Both the position numbers and the translations under genes were made by a program. Shown here piece after piece: positions 9,501 to 22,600 of a DNA stretch of 64,000 nt. Source of the DNA: Hanleya hanleyi (lineage: Eukaryota > Mollusca > Polyplacophora > Lepidopleurida > Hanleyidae). Below the pieces are notes generated by a model. It was not told where the DNA came from, did no database searches, and worked only from the letters and a program-made list of their open reading frames with translations. Location: contig JAVTVY010010595.1 in NCBI GenBank assembly GCA_036873755.1, positions 124,001-188,000 of the forward strand. The letters run 5' to 3'. Position 1 is the first letter of the stretch. Each line of letters opens with the position of its first letter.

Positions 9501-10515
9501 TTGAAATGGTACTCCGATCATCACATAGAGTCGGTGCTGCCACCATCTGAGATGTGGATGGATATTTTGAGGTACTGGCACCATCGAGTTGTCTGTCTCC
9601 ATGCGTAGGAACGGCTGAACATGGAATTGTAGATGTCGTACCTGTAGTCGGCCCCACGGTGTCAAATCCTGAGTTGATGTTAGCAGCCCCAGTAGTACTT
9701 GCCATTGTAGGGGTTGGTATTGTGACGATAAGAATTGTCTTATTATTTGATGGATTTTGTTCCATCGATCTTCCGGCGGTAGGATAATGCCCATCTGAGA
9801 ATCGATGAATGCCCCTATGTAATGCCTTTGTTGAGCTGGTTGTAGCTCTGATTTTTCCGGATGAGGGATGAAGCCAATCTGACGTAGGACCTGTAGGACG
9901 AATTCTGTTTGGGCTCTGAGAAGATTCTCGTCCACGGACCACAGCAGGATGTCATCTATGTAAATTTCGATGTTTATGCCCCGTAGGTGAAGAAATGAAA
10001 CGATGGGTTGAATGATGCGGGTGAAATACCACGGGGCGATGGATATGCCGAAAGGAAGCACCTGCCACTCGAACCTCCTTCCGGTGATGGCGAAACGAAA
10101 ATAACGTTGATGAGGCGAGTAAATAGGGATGTGAAGGTAGGCGTCTTGAAGGTCGATGGATATCATCCAAGTCTTCAGTTGGAGCCGGGACCGCAAGGAA
10201 GGGATGGATGACATCTTGAACCTTGGAGGCGTCGTTAGATGGTGTTTGTTCAGACGTCGGAGGTCTATGATCATGCGTAGTTGATTGGAGCCCTTCTTTG
10301 GGATGAGAAACACTGGACCCGGGAGTGTCTTCGTCTTGGCTGAGCTCTCGTACGGCTTGTTTCTGGATTAACATCTGAACTGAAGAGATTAAGGTCTGCA
10401 GATGTTCTGGTCGAATCAGGAATTTCTGGGGCTGTGGATGCGTGATGAGACGTGGGTACTTGAGGAATGTGAGGTTCTTATGGCCCCGTTGGTAATGGAC
10501 TCCCAATTCTGCCAA
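9378..10515 (-). pseudogene. DIRS copy 1 reverse transcriptase, frameshifted
   Basis: The RT core is in 9378-10313: FLIPKKGSNQLRMIIDLRRLNK, SIDLQDAYLHIPI (motif A Asp), WQVLPFGISIAPW (motif B) and the catalytic EIYIDDILLW (motif C). The segment before it (PQKFLIRPEHLQTLISSVQMLIQKQAV) is in another frame that ends the 10515 ORF, so a single frameshift lies near 10315. The frame is lost again before RNase H. Similarity to copy 2 is clear but far from identical, which implies different DIRS subfamilies. Confidence 0.8.
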
Positions 10516-10672
10516 AATGTCTGCAGACGTCCTCCGATGACCGGATGCTGAAATTGATGGAATGGAGGAATGATGAGATTGGATGGAGGTAGTAGTAGAT
10601 TAGTTTCGGTGCACGGAGTCTCTTTCCCTGGTGGCCGAGGGTTGGAACTGAGATCCACCATCATGTTTGCCT

Positions 10673-11620
10673 TTACCTCGAAAGCTGCCACGCTTGAATT
10701 GGTCGCCCTTGGTGTTCTTGGTAAAGATCTGTCCTGAAGTCTTCCCTTGCCCTTTCAGTTTGCTGAAGTTGTCCAGGGTGGGGCGCTGTTTCGACCTTGT
10801 TTGTCATGATGGGAACGGCTTCCTTCTGTTGAGGGCATTCGCCAATCTCCTTGACGAGATTCTTCACGCCGGCAATGAAATAGTCGGTGTGAGCAGTTAT
10901 CCGGTGTTGATGAAGCATCATCTCCTCAACCTGGAGTGCCTGTGTCACGGGAGGTCGATGATGGAAGGTTTAGGTGTCAGAGAAACAGTGCCGATGTCAC
11001 CATCTACACGAGCCTTGTTGTGAAGTACATAAGGTTTGAAGACTCCCGGACGTTTAGGGTATACAGCATTGGAAGTCAGCTTATGTTCCTCATACTGGTC
11101 CAATAATCTTTTCCACTCCGGAGATGGTGGAAAAGTTGTCGGGTCGCCCTGGTTTACAGCAGGTAGATCTATGGCTGAAGTAGAGGCTGCAGTTAAACGC
11201 TTCTTCTTCTGAGCCTGGGACTTCTCATCTTTAGAGGGTCGGGCGATGTCAGGTTTGAGCTTGTAAATCGCCGCCATCTTGGTTTTAAAAGGAATAGTTT
11301 CTTTCTTGTCCGAATCAGAATCTGACTCCGGTGGTGGTGATACGGACGAGTCTGCCGAAGGTGAGTGACTGCGTCTCCGTTTCGGTGGTGGGGAAGTTGA
11401 GGCCGATCCGGATCTATGGCTTCTCTCACTATCCGAAGATTTTTCAGAAAATTGCGTCTGGGGCAAACTCGTGGTTGTCGGCAACATCTCTGTGCATGTT
11501 TTGTGCTTACGCTTCTGTGGAGATGAAAGAACTGCTAAGCTGGAATGGATTGCATCAGGTTCTCTTAAAGTCCGTTTTCGATTCGGAGAGGTAGTCCGGT
11601 TTTTGGAAGAATCTGTTTGA
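10673..11620 (-). pseudogene. DIRS copy 1 Gag-like region
   Basis: 11487-10945 encodes a Ser/Pro/Arg-rich segment (SPPPKRRRSHSPS, a nuclear-signal-like basic run), then a more structured part (WKRLLDQYEEHKLTSN). The frame is open upstream to about 11620 without an ATG. It meets TGA at 10945, and the continuation is in the adjacent frame (10948-10673, beginning at a GTG), consistent with loss of one C in the CTCCCG run. It lies upstream of RT, so Gag by position. The sequence is not recognisably similar to the copy 2 Gag. Confidence 0.55.
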
Positions 11621-12031
11621 ATAATTTTCCCAACTTGTGACTGATGTCCAATCCCCTCTATAGGTTGGCGTCATCTGGGAGGGCGTGATCTGTGGCGAGG
11701 TTGACGTGGGCCTAGAGAAACTAAGTTTGGACCTCTAAACCCTGGCCAAAAACACAACATTCGCCGATAACAGCCGCCATGTTTGGGGTTTCCCTCTCAA
11801 TTATCACATGACAGGAGGTTATTTGGAAATTCCCGACGTCATAACCGCTAAATCGAGCCTGAATGGAATGTGCCCAGTGATTCATATATCACGGAAGCAT
11901 TAATTGGTCAATTTTTCGCTTCCGGGGTCGAGACAACCAATCACAGGCGTGTTTAGATAAGGCTGTCAAGAAGCCGCTGTTAAAGTTAAAGAAATGTGAG
12001 CCGCTTACAGCGGCTTGCCGTAGGCAATGAG

Positions 12032-12113
12032 TTAATTCTTTTGCAAGTGAGATCTCCAAAGGAGAATAATGGCGGTTTGTAATAGAAAGGAATTAGCTTT
12101 AATGCAAAAACCG
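12032..12113 (-). repeat. DIRS copy 1 inverted terminal repeat (5' end of element)
   Basis: Exact reverse complement of 7014-7068 over 55 bases. The outer part TTGCATTAAAGC recurs in the internal complementary region at 7269-7280. Just inside it is a hairpin AGCCGCT-GTA-AGCGGCT near 12000-12016. Confidence 0.85.
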
Positions 12114-12178
12114 GCGAATTTGAAATTTTCATGCTCCAGTAATTTGCTTACAAAAATTCTTGAAATGTTGTGAGTGGT

Positions 12179-13262
12179 TTAACCCTTTCACCGATTATTT
12201 CCCCTGACAAAAGTGACCTGCTGACGATCAATTCCCTGAGAACTGTTAAAATTTGTATATGTTGTCTTTGGAATGCTAGAAATTGCGTTTGCGTCCGAGA
12301 TTTGCAGAAAAACATAAGAAACCTGTCTCCACAATACACACTCCAGTGTTATTTGCTCTAGTTTTATAGCAAAATAAATAAAATAGCATACAAAATTAGG
12401 TTTTACTGCGAGAGAATGCGCTTTCCCCGGCTTTCTCGACTCAAAAACATCAAAATCCAACGGAGAAATCGTCTTTTTTCGACCGCATTTGACAGCGTTT
12501 TTCTCGAGTTTTACTCGGCCAATTTTCATGTTTGACCTCTCATTGGAAAGAGCGACCTTTCACCTTTCTACACAGGAAATAACCTTGAATGGATGGCAAA
12601 ATAAAACGGAGGATACGATTGGATTATAAAATGATGTCATTCCATCCTTCCAGCCACTGTCTACGCTCGTCTCAAATCTGTTGGCTGCTAGAGGTCACGT
12701 GGGCAAAATTACGCATACCGATTGGCTCGTCGGCTCAATAACGCAGCTTGCTGCCGACATTTTGAAATGTGTTCGACAAACTTTGCGGATCAAGACTCGT
12801 AAAAATATGGAAATAAACTTTGCCGGTCGTCGTTGGCAGTTTCAGCCGTCTGGGGAATATTCACCACGCTTTACCAGTCATGTAACATAAAAAATACAGG
12901 AGTTAGGATGAGGTTTTCGATGATTTTTTCCATTTTTGCGGCTCGCTGCCGAGATGCCCGTCACACGGTATGTGGGGAAAAATGCATTTTTCATTCCGAT
13001 TTTTTTCGTTCAACATCTAAATTTGTTTTATTTATTTTTCAAACAAGCAAACAATTTCGAGAATCAAATTGATCAGGGTTTCGGCTTTCCAGAAGTATAC
13101 AGTGTTTGATAGGTTTCCGTTAAAACGAATGCAAAAAAATAAAAGTGCTGTACCCATCGTGATAGCGAACGGGTTTAAAGCTAACCCGGTCTACCGGGGA
13201 TGGTCGTACGGGTGGCACTCTCGTTATCCCCGTGTACCGGGTTTAATCGGTGAAAGGGTTAA
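12179..13262. mobile_element. piggyBac-like non-autonomous element at TTAA
   Basis: TTAA at 12179-12182 and 13259-13262 flank 1,076 bases whose ends are the inverted 15-mer CCCTTTCACCGATTA (12183-12197, and complement 13244-13258). TTAA target duplication with C-rich ends beginning CCC is the piggyBac signature. The interior has frames of 63-113 codons, but none resembles a transposase and none shows a DDD context, so it is non-autonomous or degenerate. It begins only about 70 bases after DIRS copy 1 ends. Confidence 0.75.
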
Positions 13263-16200
13263 GGATGGAATGAAAGAAGATGGGGGGTGGCAGAGCGATT
13301 GTCAACACAACACAGAACATGAGTGTGAGACTCACAAAACCCCTCGGCTTCCAAGCAATTGAGAAATATGCTGTGAATGTGCAACATATTATGACTATAT
13401 TCACTAATCATCCAGAATTTTAGAGAAATATCATTAATTCTGCACATATAACCGCTACATTCAAAAATATGTATCACAAAATCATATCTAGATCTAGAAA
13501 ATAAGGGTCATAAAATAAGACATGGTACAAAACTCATGCTGCTCATTTGTGACCAATTAGGCAAGTTTTAGTGCCTAACTCTTCCTAGTTTTCAACTCGT
13601 GACGTACAAACGTTTCTGAGGTCTATAGCTGAGGACTACTCTAAATTAATAATTCATTAGCTGAAGTTTGTTTGCAGAGATTAATTTATCCAACAAGAGA
13701 TTCCCTTCAGATTGGTATGTCATTTGACAATATTGAGTCAGTGTAATGTATTGAATGCAATTAGAATATCTTCCCAGACCAGCAAGGTAAAATGAAATGC
13801 ACTCGTTAATACCTGCAATCATCAATAATTAATTTCAACTAATGAAATTGGAAAAAGTTAAACAACGAAATTGTGTCCCATAATATATGCGAAAAGTAAG
13901 GGCAGATTTGAAATTTAAGAATGACTAAATTTAATTTGAGTTCACATCAATTTTCAATGTTTTGGGCGAATTCACCCCACTGAAATGCCACCATATTGGA
14001 TTTAACTGAACTCCCTTCCACTGATTTATAACTGATTCACGCTCACTCCTATAGATGCACTTTTATGTAAACGTTCTCCTTTCATCTCCATCCAGGAGAG
14101 TGAAAAGGAACTCTCGTTTAAGACCGCAATTAATATTACATCATGGGAATCATTTCTACCATTCTCCAATAATCTCATAAAAACCAAATTATGAGAGTGA
14201 TTAGAAGCTCTCGTTCATCCTTCAAGCATGTTGGACTGAAGCTATAACCTACACTTCTTTATAGTTCCTTTTACATCACCACTGGCTTTACATATCTTCA
14301 CAAACTTGGAAGATGGGTGAAAACCATGCAGCTTACCATTTTTCATCACAAAGAATTCTCCCGGAATTCAGCAAAATAACCCAAAAAGTTTAACTACATG
14401 TAAAGCGAGACTGTTCATATAACCTTTGTTACTCTTCTTAGTAATTCCTAAACTCAATTTTTTATTTTTTTTTTACTGTTTTTAATAGCAGCTCAGCTGG
14501 GTTATTGAAAACTGTTACATTATGGAAAACTGAGTTTTGTTATTGCTTATAGTATTGGTCTGGAGTAACATTAACGTTATTAAATTTTGTACTTACTGGA
14601 TTGTAGAATTCGATTCTTCATACAGTTACAATTGTAAATGGACATACACATCACAGATATTTTTACCTTGTCCCCCGGCCTCAAAAGGCAAGAAGTGGTA
14701 CTAGGTCATGAAGCAGTAAAGGTAATGTGTCGGTTGAAGTTGCCTCAGATGTTCAACATGTATAATTAACATGTATAATATTCAACAATGCATCTTTCGT
14801 CATAGAATATATGTTTCAGTACCTGCAGTCTGTTCCTGATGTTTTTGTTCGGCAATTCAGGCCAACGTGTATCCAACACGGATATTTTTCACAATCAAAG
14901 ATCCTGGCCCTAATTGATAGAACTCCTCAATATTTCACTGTTCCATGCCAGATGCTCAAATAGTCTAATCTCCTAGGTATCTTGACTCAATTCCCCCTCA
15001 TTCTATAATCCGACCATACGTGCAGGTTCCCTAGTCTGTTCTGCTACTACTTCATGTTACTATGATGTTCAAGCAATCCAACTGGGGTTTTCTGTCGCAA
15101 TGTCTCTTGAATGCCCCCCAGTCAGCACTTCTTGGGCATCACTCAAGTCAATTGTCGAGGGAGCTAGCACTTGTAATTTCTTCAAGTGATGGGAGTCCTT
15201 GGCTACTGGGTAATATAATGAGAGGGAGAAGAGGGCTTTCATTGAGCAATACTACACAACCTGCAGGAGTTCCCCATGTTGCTGTTAGACAGACAGTAAA
15301 TGTTCCAATAAACTGAGCATCATCAAGCGAACCTTGTTCTGGTCATATACGGCACCATATTGTCTCCCTTGTGATGGATCTCCTCCAGAACTACAGAAAG
15401 TAACAGCATTTCTGGCACAATGATAAATACTTCCAGGATTATTGTGATCAATGCGGCCTGTCTCAAAGGTGTAATTACCCATCTGATATAACAGTATTAC
15501 AACTTGTATATCTGGATCATGACAGGCTGTCACAATATATGCTCCCATGTCTCTGCTTTTAACAATTTGAACCCATATCTTGAGCAGAAGTTTTGAGCGA
15601 TATTGCTTTTATTGATCCACCAATTGAGAACTTCTCATCTATCCTTGCTCCTATGAATATGTTTGTGATATAGTCTTGTGTCCATGGCCAAACTTAATCC
15701 TGGGGTCATGACCGTTACAGCCCTGTCAGAACAAGTATCATTTCCCACACTCTTCCAGCGGCAAATATGCTCCATGATGGCCAAAGCCAACTGCAAGGAT
15801 ATAGCTCAACTCAAACCAACTCACCAAGAGATCCGAACCACCTTAAATTTGAACAATCAATTGTTAATTAATTTAAGAGTTTCAGCTGAAAGTTCTATAA
15901 TGTTTCAAGAAGCTCATTATCTGCTCAAAAAACTATATTCATGTACATGGTTGTACAATATAATGTATTAGTTTTCTTTGATAGGCATATAGAAGACAGC
16001 ATATCAGGGCAACAGCAAATGTGCAAAATATGTCCAGAGCACTGCCCAAGAAAATGTCCCAATAGGATTCCGTGCAAGTGTAGTAATATTAGAAGCTATG
16101 TTAGTGCAAAGTGAAGATACATACAAAGCACCTCAAGGCAGAAAACGTCTTGGAAATATTAAAGTGATAATCACAACAGCTGATTGGCCAACTGGAAAAA

Positions 16201-16569
16201 GTCAAAGAAGTGACAATCCTGCCTTGAAAAACAATAAAACAGTTATTATTTTTTACTAAATTCAGATTAGTTGAACTGAGGTAGATGATATATAATCTAA
16301 TGAAGAGCACCTGTATTACCCAGTAATTCAGAGTAAATACTCTCACCATGTAGCCATATATGCAAAATTAGTACGTTTCTAGTCTGCAGCACTTCATTTT
16401 CATCATAGATGTTTCACTGTTTAACCAAGAAATACTATAATCAAAAATGATACAAGACGGATCTGATTCAGATCAGTACTCATGCAATGTGAATGGCAGG
16501 AATCTGAGTCTGAACAAACAGCATAAAAATAATAATTTAGGATTCCCACAATGGGGTCGAGTAGAGAGA
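13263..16569. other. gene-free stretch
   Basis: AT-rich single-copy-looking DNA. The minus-strand frame 15285-15548 (87 residues; GSIYHCARNAVTFCSSGGDPSQG) and its surroundings look partly coding by composition. I cannot identify it, and neighbouring frames are full of stops. Nothing else was seen. Confidence 0.35.
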
Positions 16570-16644
16570 GTGAGTGAGTGATTAGAATTTAATGTCACCT
16601 TCAACAATATTTCAGCTGTATCGCAACAAAAATGAGTAGAGAGA
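16559..16644 (-). mobile_element. 5'-truncated SINE, 64 bp, with 11-bp target duplication
   Basis: 16570-16633 begins GTGAGTGAGTGATTAGAATT and contains TTCAACAATATTTCAGCTGTAT. It is flanked by GAGTAGAGAGA at 16559-16569 and 16634-16644. It matches the right-hand part of the copies at 39688 and 51791. The (GTGA)n start is the 3' tail, so the element reads on the minus strand and only its 3' end was inserted. Confidence 0.8.
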
Positions 16645-19600
16645 AATCAGAATCTTGATTCTGATGGAAAGCAACTCCTGCAGGAAGGACAATTTACATG
16701 TAAAAAGTTTGGATCTGATCAGGGAACTGTTGACTGTTGTATGAATCAACTACGGTGCATTCAAGAGAGCTACCGAGGTTCTCCAACTGATCCGGTGAAG
16801 GAAATTTCATTCGACTGGTGCATGACGCCATTATCGAGTTAGACCTGGGTGAGGCATAAGTAACACGCTCGCTGAGAGGAGTAGTTAAGTTAAAACTGGC
16901 GAGCGGAGTCAGCCGGTGACATTTCCAAAGAAATGCGATCTCAGGAAATTATGGAATTGTTGATTTTACAAGGAAAAACGAATAAAATTTGATAACAAGT
17001 TTCATTCATTGTTTGTTGTTGAAGTTTTGTCAACACGAGTGAGTCTAAAATAGTTTGACTGCGTGAAGCTCATTGGGAGGTCTGTGATGTCTCTTCCTCT
17101 ACACCGTCTAGTCCATTCAGATGTACATTCTAACTCCCAGCTTGTATACATGTACATGGGACTCACTGGGTCCTTCATTAAAGCAGAGATCTTACAATAC
17201 CTAGCCCTGTATTGAATGAAATAATATTTATGGACACAGTGAATGTGAATCAGCCATAAAAGGAAGGTCTAAACCTGAAAGCTCTCACTTTTGTTTGCCT
17301 AATTCATATGCTGACCTGCCTGTGCTGCACACTTGTTAACTACAACAGACAACAGCAATTTGTCAATTCATGGAATGAATAAGAGCATTAATCTCTCTGC
17401 CAAATGACTGGGAAAATTGTCAATACAAGCAACAACCGAAAGCATAAAACTGAGCTACATGTTGGGCTGGCAATCTTTATGATCGATAGCCTGTCACAAA
17501 GCCATGTCCAGATATCTAACAAGACTATACTGTGGGTATGATGAACTGCAAGGTCCAGATCACAACTTACCATTACTGTCAGACAAAACTACACAGTCAT
17601 GACAGTCTAAGAGTGTTTCTGTACAATTAACTGACCAGGCCTCAAATAAATACATATAGGTCCACTACCTGGCCCAGAAAAGGGATTTATCATTCTGTTA
17701 AGTAAACTTCATACTATGTTGTAGAGCTGCCACACTTATGGTTCCCTAGTCAGTTATTGCTCAATTGAATTGCTATAAATAAAGTCATCGTGACAAATAA
17801 GAGTTATATAGTTCCTGAAAGCTGTTCATTCAGGCTATTGGAATTTTGTGATAATTTTGATATTCTGATGACCACATCTGATTTATTTGAATTTTAATGG
17901 AGCAGTTTGTGAAAATGTACCCAGCTAGGATGTTGACATTGAGCCATCGTTGGCAAAGGTTGGTACACTCGCAGTCGTTTTCCGGACATTTACACGATGT
18001 TAATGCAACAGTTGGTATCGGAATTCTGACCTTCTCCCAACTATGGCAAACCAACCTTGTCCAAATTCCTCAGTCGGTATTGGTTTTCTAACATTATCCC
18101 AACTTTGACAACTCAGCATTGTCTCAACATTGACAAACCAACGTTGCTCAAAGTTGACAAAGGTTGTAATTGAATTTGCCAATATTGGATCCACTCAGTA
18201 TCGTGCAACCCCATTTTTCCATGATAGCAGGTTCAGAATTGACATTAGTGTTTCCCCAAGGAAAAATCTTGCATGGTTAGTAATAAAAGTTGGAGAAGCT
18301 GGAGGTTACCAGATCTTAATTATGACTTTTCAGACTCGTTACATTTCAACTGTTGTATGGTAAATGATCCTGGACCCAACATCTATATCCAAAACTGAAC
18401 AGACAGGAAAAATGCTTACATCTAAGCAGTACAGGATATGTTCTGAGGTAATTACTGATATAGAATCATTTAGATCCACTCAACCCATTTAGATGTGTGT
18501 GACGTCTGTTCATGGACATGTTCCAGGGATTAACTCATCCATCATATGCTAGCTAATGTAGGATGCTATAAATGACTTTCTGAATAACACAAAAAAATAA
18601 TCTGTTTCAATGACAAAAGTATCGGGTAAGTGACGTACTATAGCTGTGTATAGACAGGACATTACCACAGCGAAACAGATCTGAGGAATTAAAATAGATG
18701 GAATATACATGTATATATATATACATATAATATGATCACAAAAAAGGATATTCCATTTAACTATTGGTACACAAATGCATATCTTTGCTGGATATTTTTA
18801 CACAAATTTTCCTATTCACTTAATGCAAGTAGGTTGGCCATAAACAATTGCAGTAAACACTGTATATAGCTGCAGCAATGGTTACAACATTGCAATTGTA
18901 CCAGTTGTACCAGTAGTTGATAGACTGCAGCAATATTGCAACACACAAGATACCCCCCACCAGTCGAGTGCTGCTATTGTACATGAATCTAAGGGTGCGC
19001 TCCACACCTAAATGATGTGCGGCTAAAAGCAGGCAAGGGTTCGGGTCTTCGGTCATAAATAGATGTAAAATCTTTAACAAAAACCCTGTAAAAGTATATT
19101 TTCTAAATGGGCACACTCATGCCATTATTTCAGGAGACAAGTTAGCTATTGAAATTGAAAATGAAAGGCATACAATCCTCCTTAAATCTTCAACTTTTCT
19201 GAAAAATTCCATAAAATGAAAATGTGTAAAATTCGACCCACACAACCTAGAGAAAACGTACAAAATGATTTTCTTTTTATGCATGTTAAAGTGTTTCCCG
19301 TCCAATGGACAATTTAAAATGGCGAAAAAAACAGGGGGTCGACATACTCGTTTTTTGTAAACTTTTATTGCCATAAAAGAATCAACATTTTCGCTCCCCG
19401 AAAAAGTACTGATTTTGGCCTGCCAGATATTCATTTCCGGACACAATCAAATCTGTAGTGGTGCGTAGATGCGATTAAGAAGCAATTGTTATATCCTCAA
19501 TTGGAGAAATGGTTACGTCCAGTACGGTAATACTATAGATATCCATTAGTAGAAAGGCAGGAAGAATTACATGTATCATGCTGTCAAAACCAGGCGACCT

Positions 19601-22600
19601 TCCTTATTATGAAATTAGGGAGGGGCCACTTTGTGCGAAACCGTGGCAAGTGTGGAGAGCACCCTAAAATGTATGCAGTACAACAAATGCACTGTAATAT
19701 TAAAAAATTTACATCTTTTAATGCTCATATGTGATTGGAGGTACAGGCGACGAGCACTGTGGATTCAAATTATAAGTTATTGTCAACAACATGTGCCCTT
19801 ATTATCTACCAGAGATTAATCTACAACAGATGTAGTGATGATTGCAGCTACATCACCACCACAGGATGTCTGTACCTGCCACGCTCAACACTTATCACCA
19901 TTAATCTATGTTACATGTGTGTACATTGCAGTTGTGTAAGAATCAATATGACTGCTGCAGCACGAAATCCATTTAATTGTATTTGTACTGTTATTAAGGA
20001 ATGACTGTATCCTGCATTTCACCCACATGGCCAGTCAAACTCAATGGGAGCTAGGCTTGCACAACAGGATGAGAAGATGAACCAGAAGTGCAGATTCTCT
20101 CAGTTGATTGGTTAATTGTGCTAAAATTGACACACAACATTGATGTCAGATTTGAACCTGAATTGCAGTAGAGTGACAGCAATGTCACATTATCTGCATG
20201 ATACTAAGCATCTTTCATGTGAGTTGTCCATCCGATAGTAATCAAGCTATGGACCGGACCAGAAAAAAGCTGACGGAAGGAATAAAGGGCCATAAAACTG
20301 GAGAGAATCATCAAATGAGTAAACTGCTTCACACTGTGCATCTCTGTGTGGTACTAAACATCAATCATGTAAGTTTCAAGGTTGTTCATCAAATTATACT
20401 GAGAAAATCTTAAGTGGAAAATCATTGTAACTGGTAAAAATGCTGACAGTGCACATCTCTAAGGAACTAAGTATCTTTCATTTAAGTTTCAGAGTTGTCC
20501 ATCCAATAATTAAGAGATATGGTCCGAGCAAGAAATTTTTGATGGACGGATGCCAATTACAAGACCCGGCAATACAAAGGACTGAGGGATAAAAATCCAC
20601 TTAATTTAATTCATTTTTCTTGGAAAAAATATCAACTTGTTGTTTAATCATGTGCAGCTGATATTTGGAAGAACCTTTGAGACTTTCGGGAAATGGAACG
20701 ATGGAGTCTACAGTGCAAGAAAATTATGAAACACCTATACAGTCGACATTGAAGCAGCAAGCCAAAACATGTCAGGCAGAGATCCCTTCATGAATTTATT
20801 ATCATCTTTGGTTTGAATCGAGTATGTTACATGTATTATTCAACAGAAACTCCAAGTTCCATACATTCCATTTTAATGTCACACTTAAAATACCAGTTCA
20901 TGAAAAATGAAAATAAATGAATTACAGCGATATTTTCAATATTTCTGTAAATGAACATGTGTTTGCACTGTTCAGTAATATTTGCTAGCTGTAGAACCAA
21001 TATAGCACTATATAAAGCCATCAATTAACACTAACCATGTGTGCTCAATATAACAGATCTCCAGTAAAGGCCATTAATTCTAACCCAGTAATTATCACCC
21101 TGTGAGGCTGTTTGTACCAGTGTAGAACTAAAGCTAAATTACTCTGTGGATTTATCATACCAAATATATCACAGAACAAGGGGTACAGTGAAGATGTTTA
21201 GATCTCCTGCTGTTACCAGAACTCTCTCACAATTGTCCGACATCTCCTGTAAATGACATGGCTAAATGCCATTTCTAACTGACCTGTATGAGCCAAGCAC
21301 AAACCATGCATGATCCATGTTATCATTGATCTTCATCTTAACTCACATGTATGACAGTGAAGATATCTAAATATTGAAATGATTTAAGCTGATAAAATAG
21401 CTCACCTACTTGAGATTACAATGTACATTGTATCTGTAAATCTTAGAAATGAAAAAAATAACTCATGAAAATTGCAAAAAAAACAAAACAATCACCATAA
21501 AGTATTCTATTTTCATATAATCATATGAGGGAGGAATGTACTTGATATTTAATATGCAATCAAGACCAAATGTTTCTTACCAATCTAAAGTTGCCCAGAT
21601 TTTGGCCCCTGCGACACCTTCAAGGCTTTTTTCCACAGAGACATCACATTGATAGAGTTAACATTATAGGTAATCCAGTCATCAGACTGTGCTTGTGGTT
21701 TTCTCCTGGTTGTCACATGTTCTGAAGCTGCCTGTCTGACCACTACTACATGTCCAGTTATTCAATGTGGTCCTCACGCAATACCAATATTGGAAACTGG
21801 TCACTTCAAATTACTACATAAACCAAGTGGACAGGATATGAATGGCGACAAGAACTGTAATCTCCGTAGTACTTTGCCGGCCACCGGTGTGCACAGTATT
21901 GGAAGACTTAATTCACATGGGATCCTTCAAAGGCCCATAGAACGGCACTAAACACTTTCAGCGCAAGGTGTTGTGTTAAAACTCTCGACACTGCCATCGA
22001 TATCTGCAGTAAGTACCGACCGCACAATCGCTGGACAAATTGTCACTCAGTCAACCATAGCCAGCAATTCTATAGGATCGATCACAGCCCTGGTATAGCA
22101 CCGTCAGTGGTCCATGCTGTCATAGAAAACAGCTTTTGTAGATCCCCTCCCCCATACCATGATACTGTGCCTTATTAGATGCAGAACTTAATGGTTTTAG
22201 TGGTGAGGGATTATTACCAGCTACGATACCTGAAGCAGGTGACGATGTATAGACTAAGGTAGCTCACACCTACACACACCAATTACACGTAGCTTACAAT
22301 TAGCTCCTACCCCGTACTCTCATGATCGATATAGTACGGATATTCTACAAAAATGCTCACATGATCTACAGTTTCCGTTGTTGTAACGTCATTATATCAG
22401 ACAAAGCAAAGAGCTCCTTCAGTCAGACCAACAAAGTATGATATGTATGTTTCATATTACCATGAGTTCAAGTACAATGTATTAGGGTAGCTACATGTAG
22501 GAGGAATTGTTTTATTTTGTAATACAAAATTATAGTAAGAACATCAAATTAGGCAGAACTCTATAAATGTTTGATTTTGATATGCAATTGCAGTCAGAAA

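Larger units (their letters stand above)
6963..12113 (-). mobile_element. DIRS-type retrotransposon, copy 1 (decayed)
   Basis: About 5.15 kb with the DIRS plan on the minus strand: Gag-like region, RT, RNase H, methyltransferase-like domain and tyrosine recombinase. It has inverted terminal repeats and an internal complementary region. A 55-base perfect inverted match joins 7014-7068 with 12032-12086. The coding region is broken by several frameshifts and substitutions. No target duplication is evident, as expected for an element integrated by a tyrosine recombinase. Confidence 0.9.

Noticed and set aside
15285..15548. 87-residue minus-strand ORF (NPGSIYHCARNAVTFCSS)
   Set aside because: Composition looks partly coding and the neighbouring frame 15560-15640 reads FIGARIDEKFSIGGSIKAI. 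The surroundings are broken by stops and no family is recognised.
21693..21806. Possible terminal exon with YWYCVRTTLNNWTC and a TGA stop (minus strand)
   Set aside because: About 38 residues with four Cys and Trp/Tyr, but the acceptor is weak and no partner exon was found; it could be chance.
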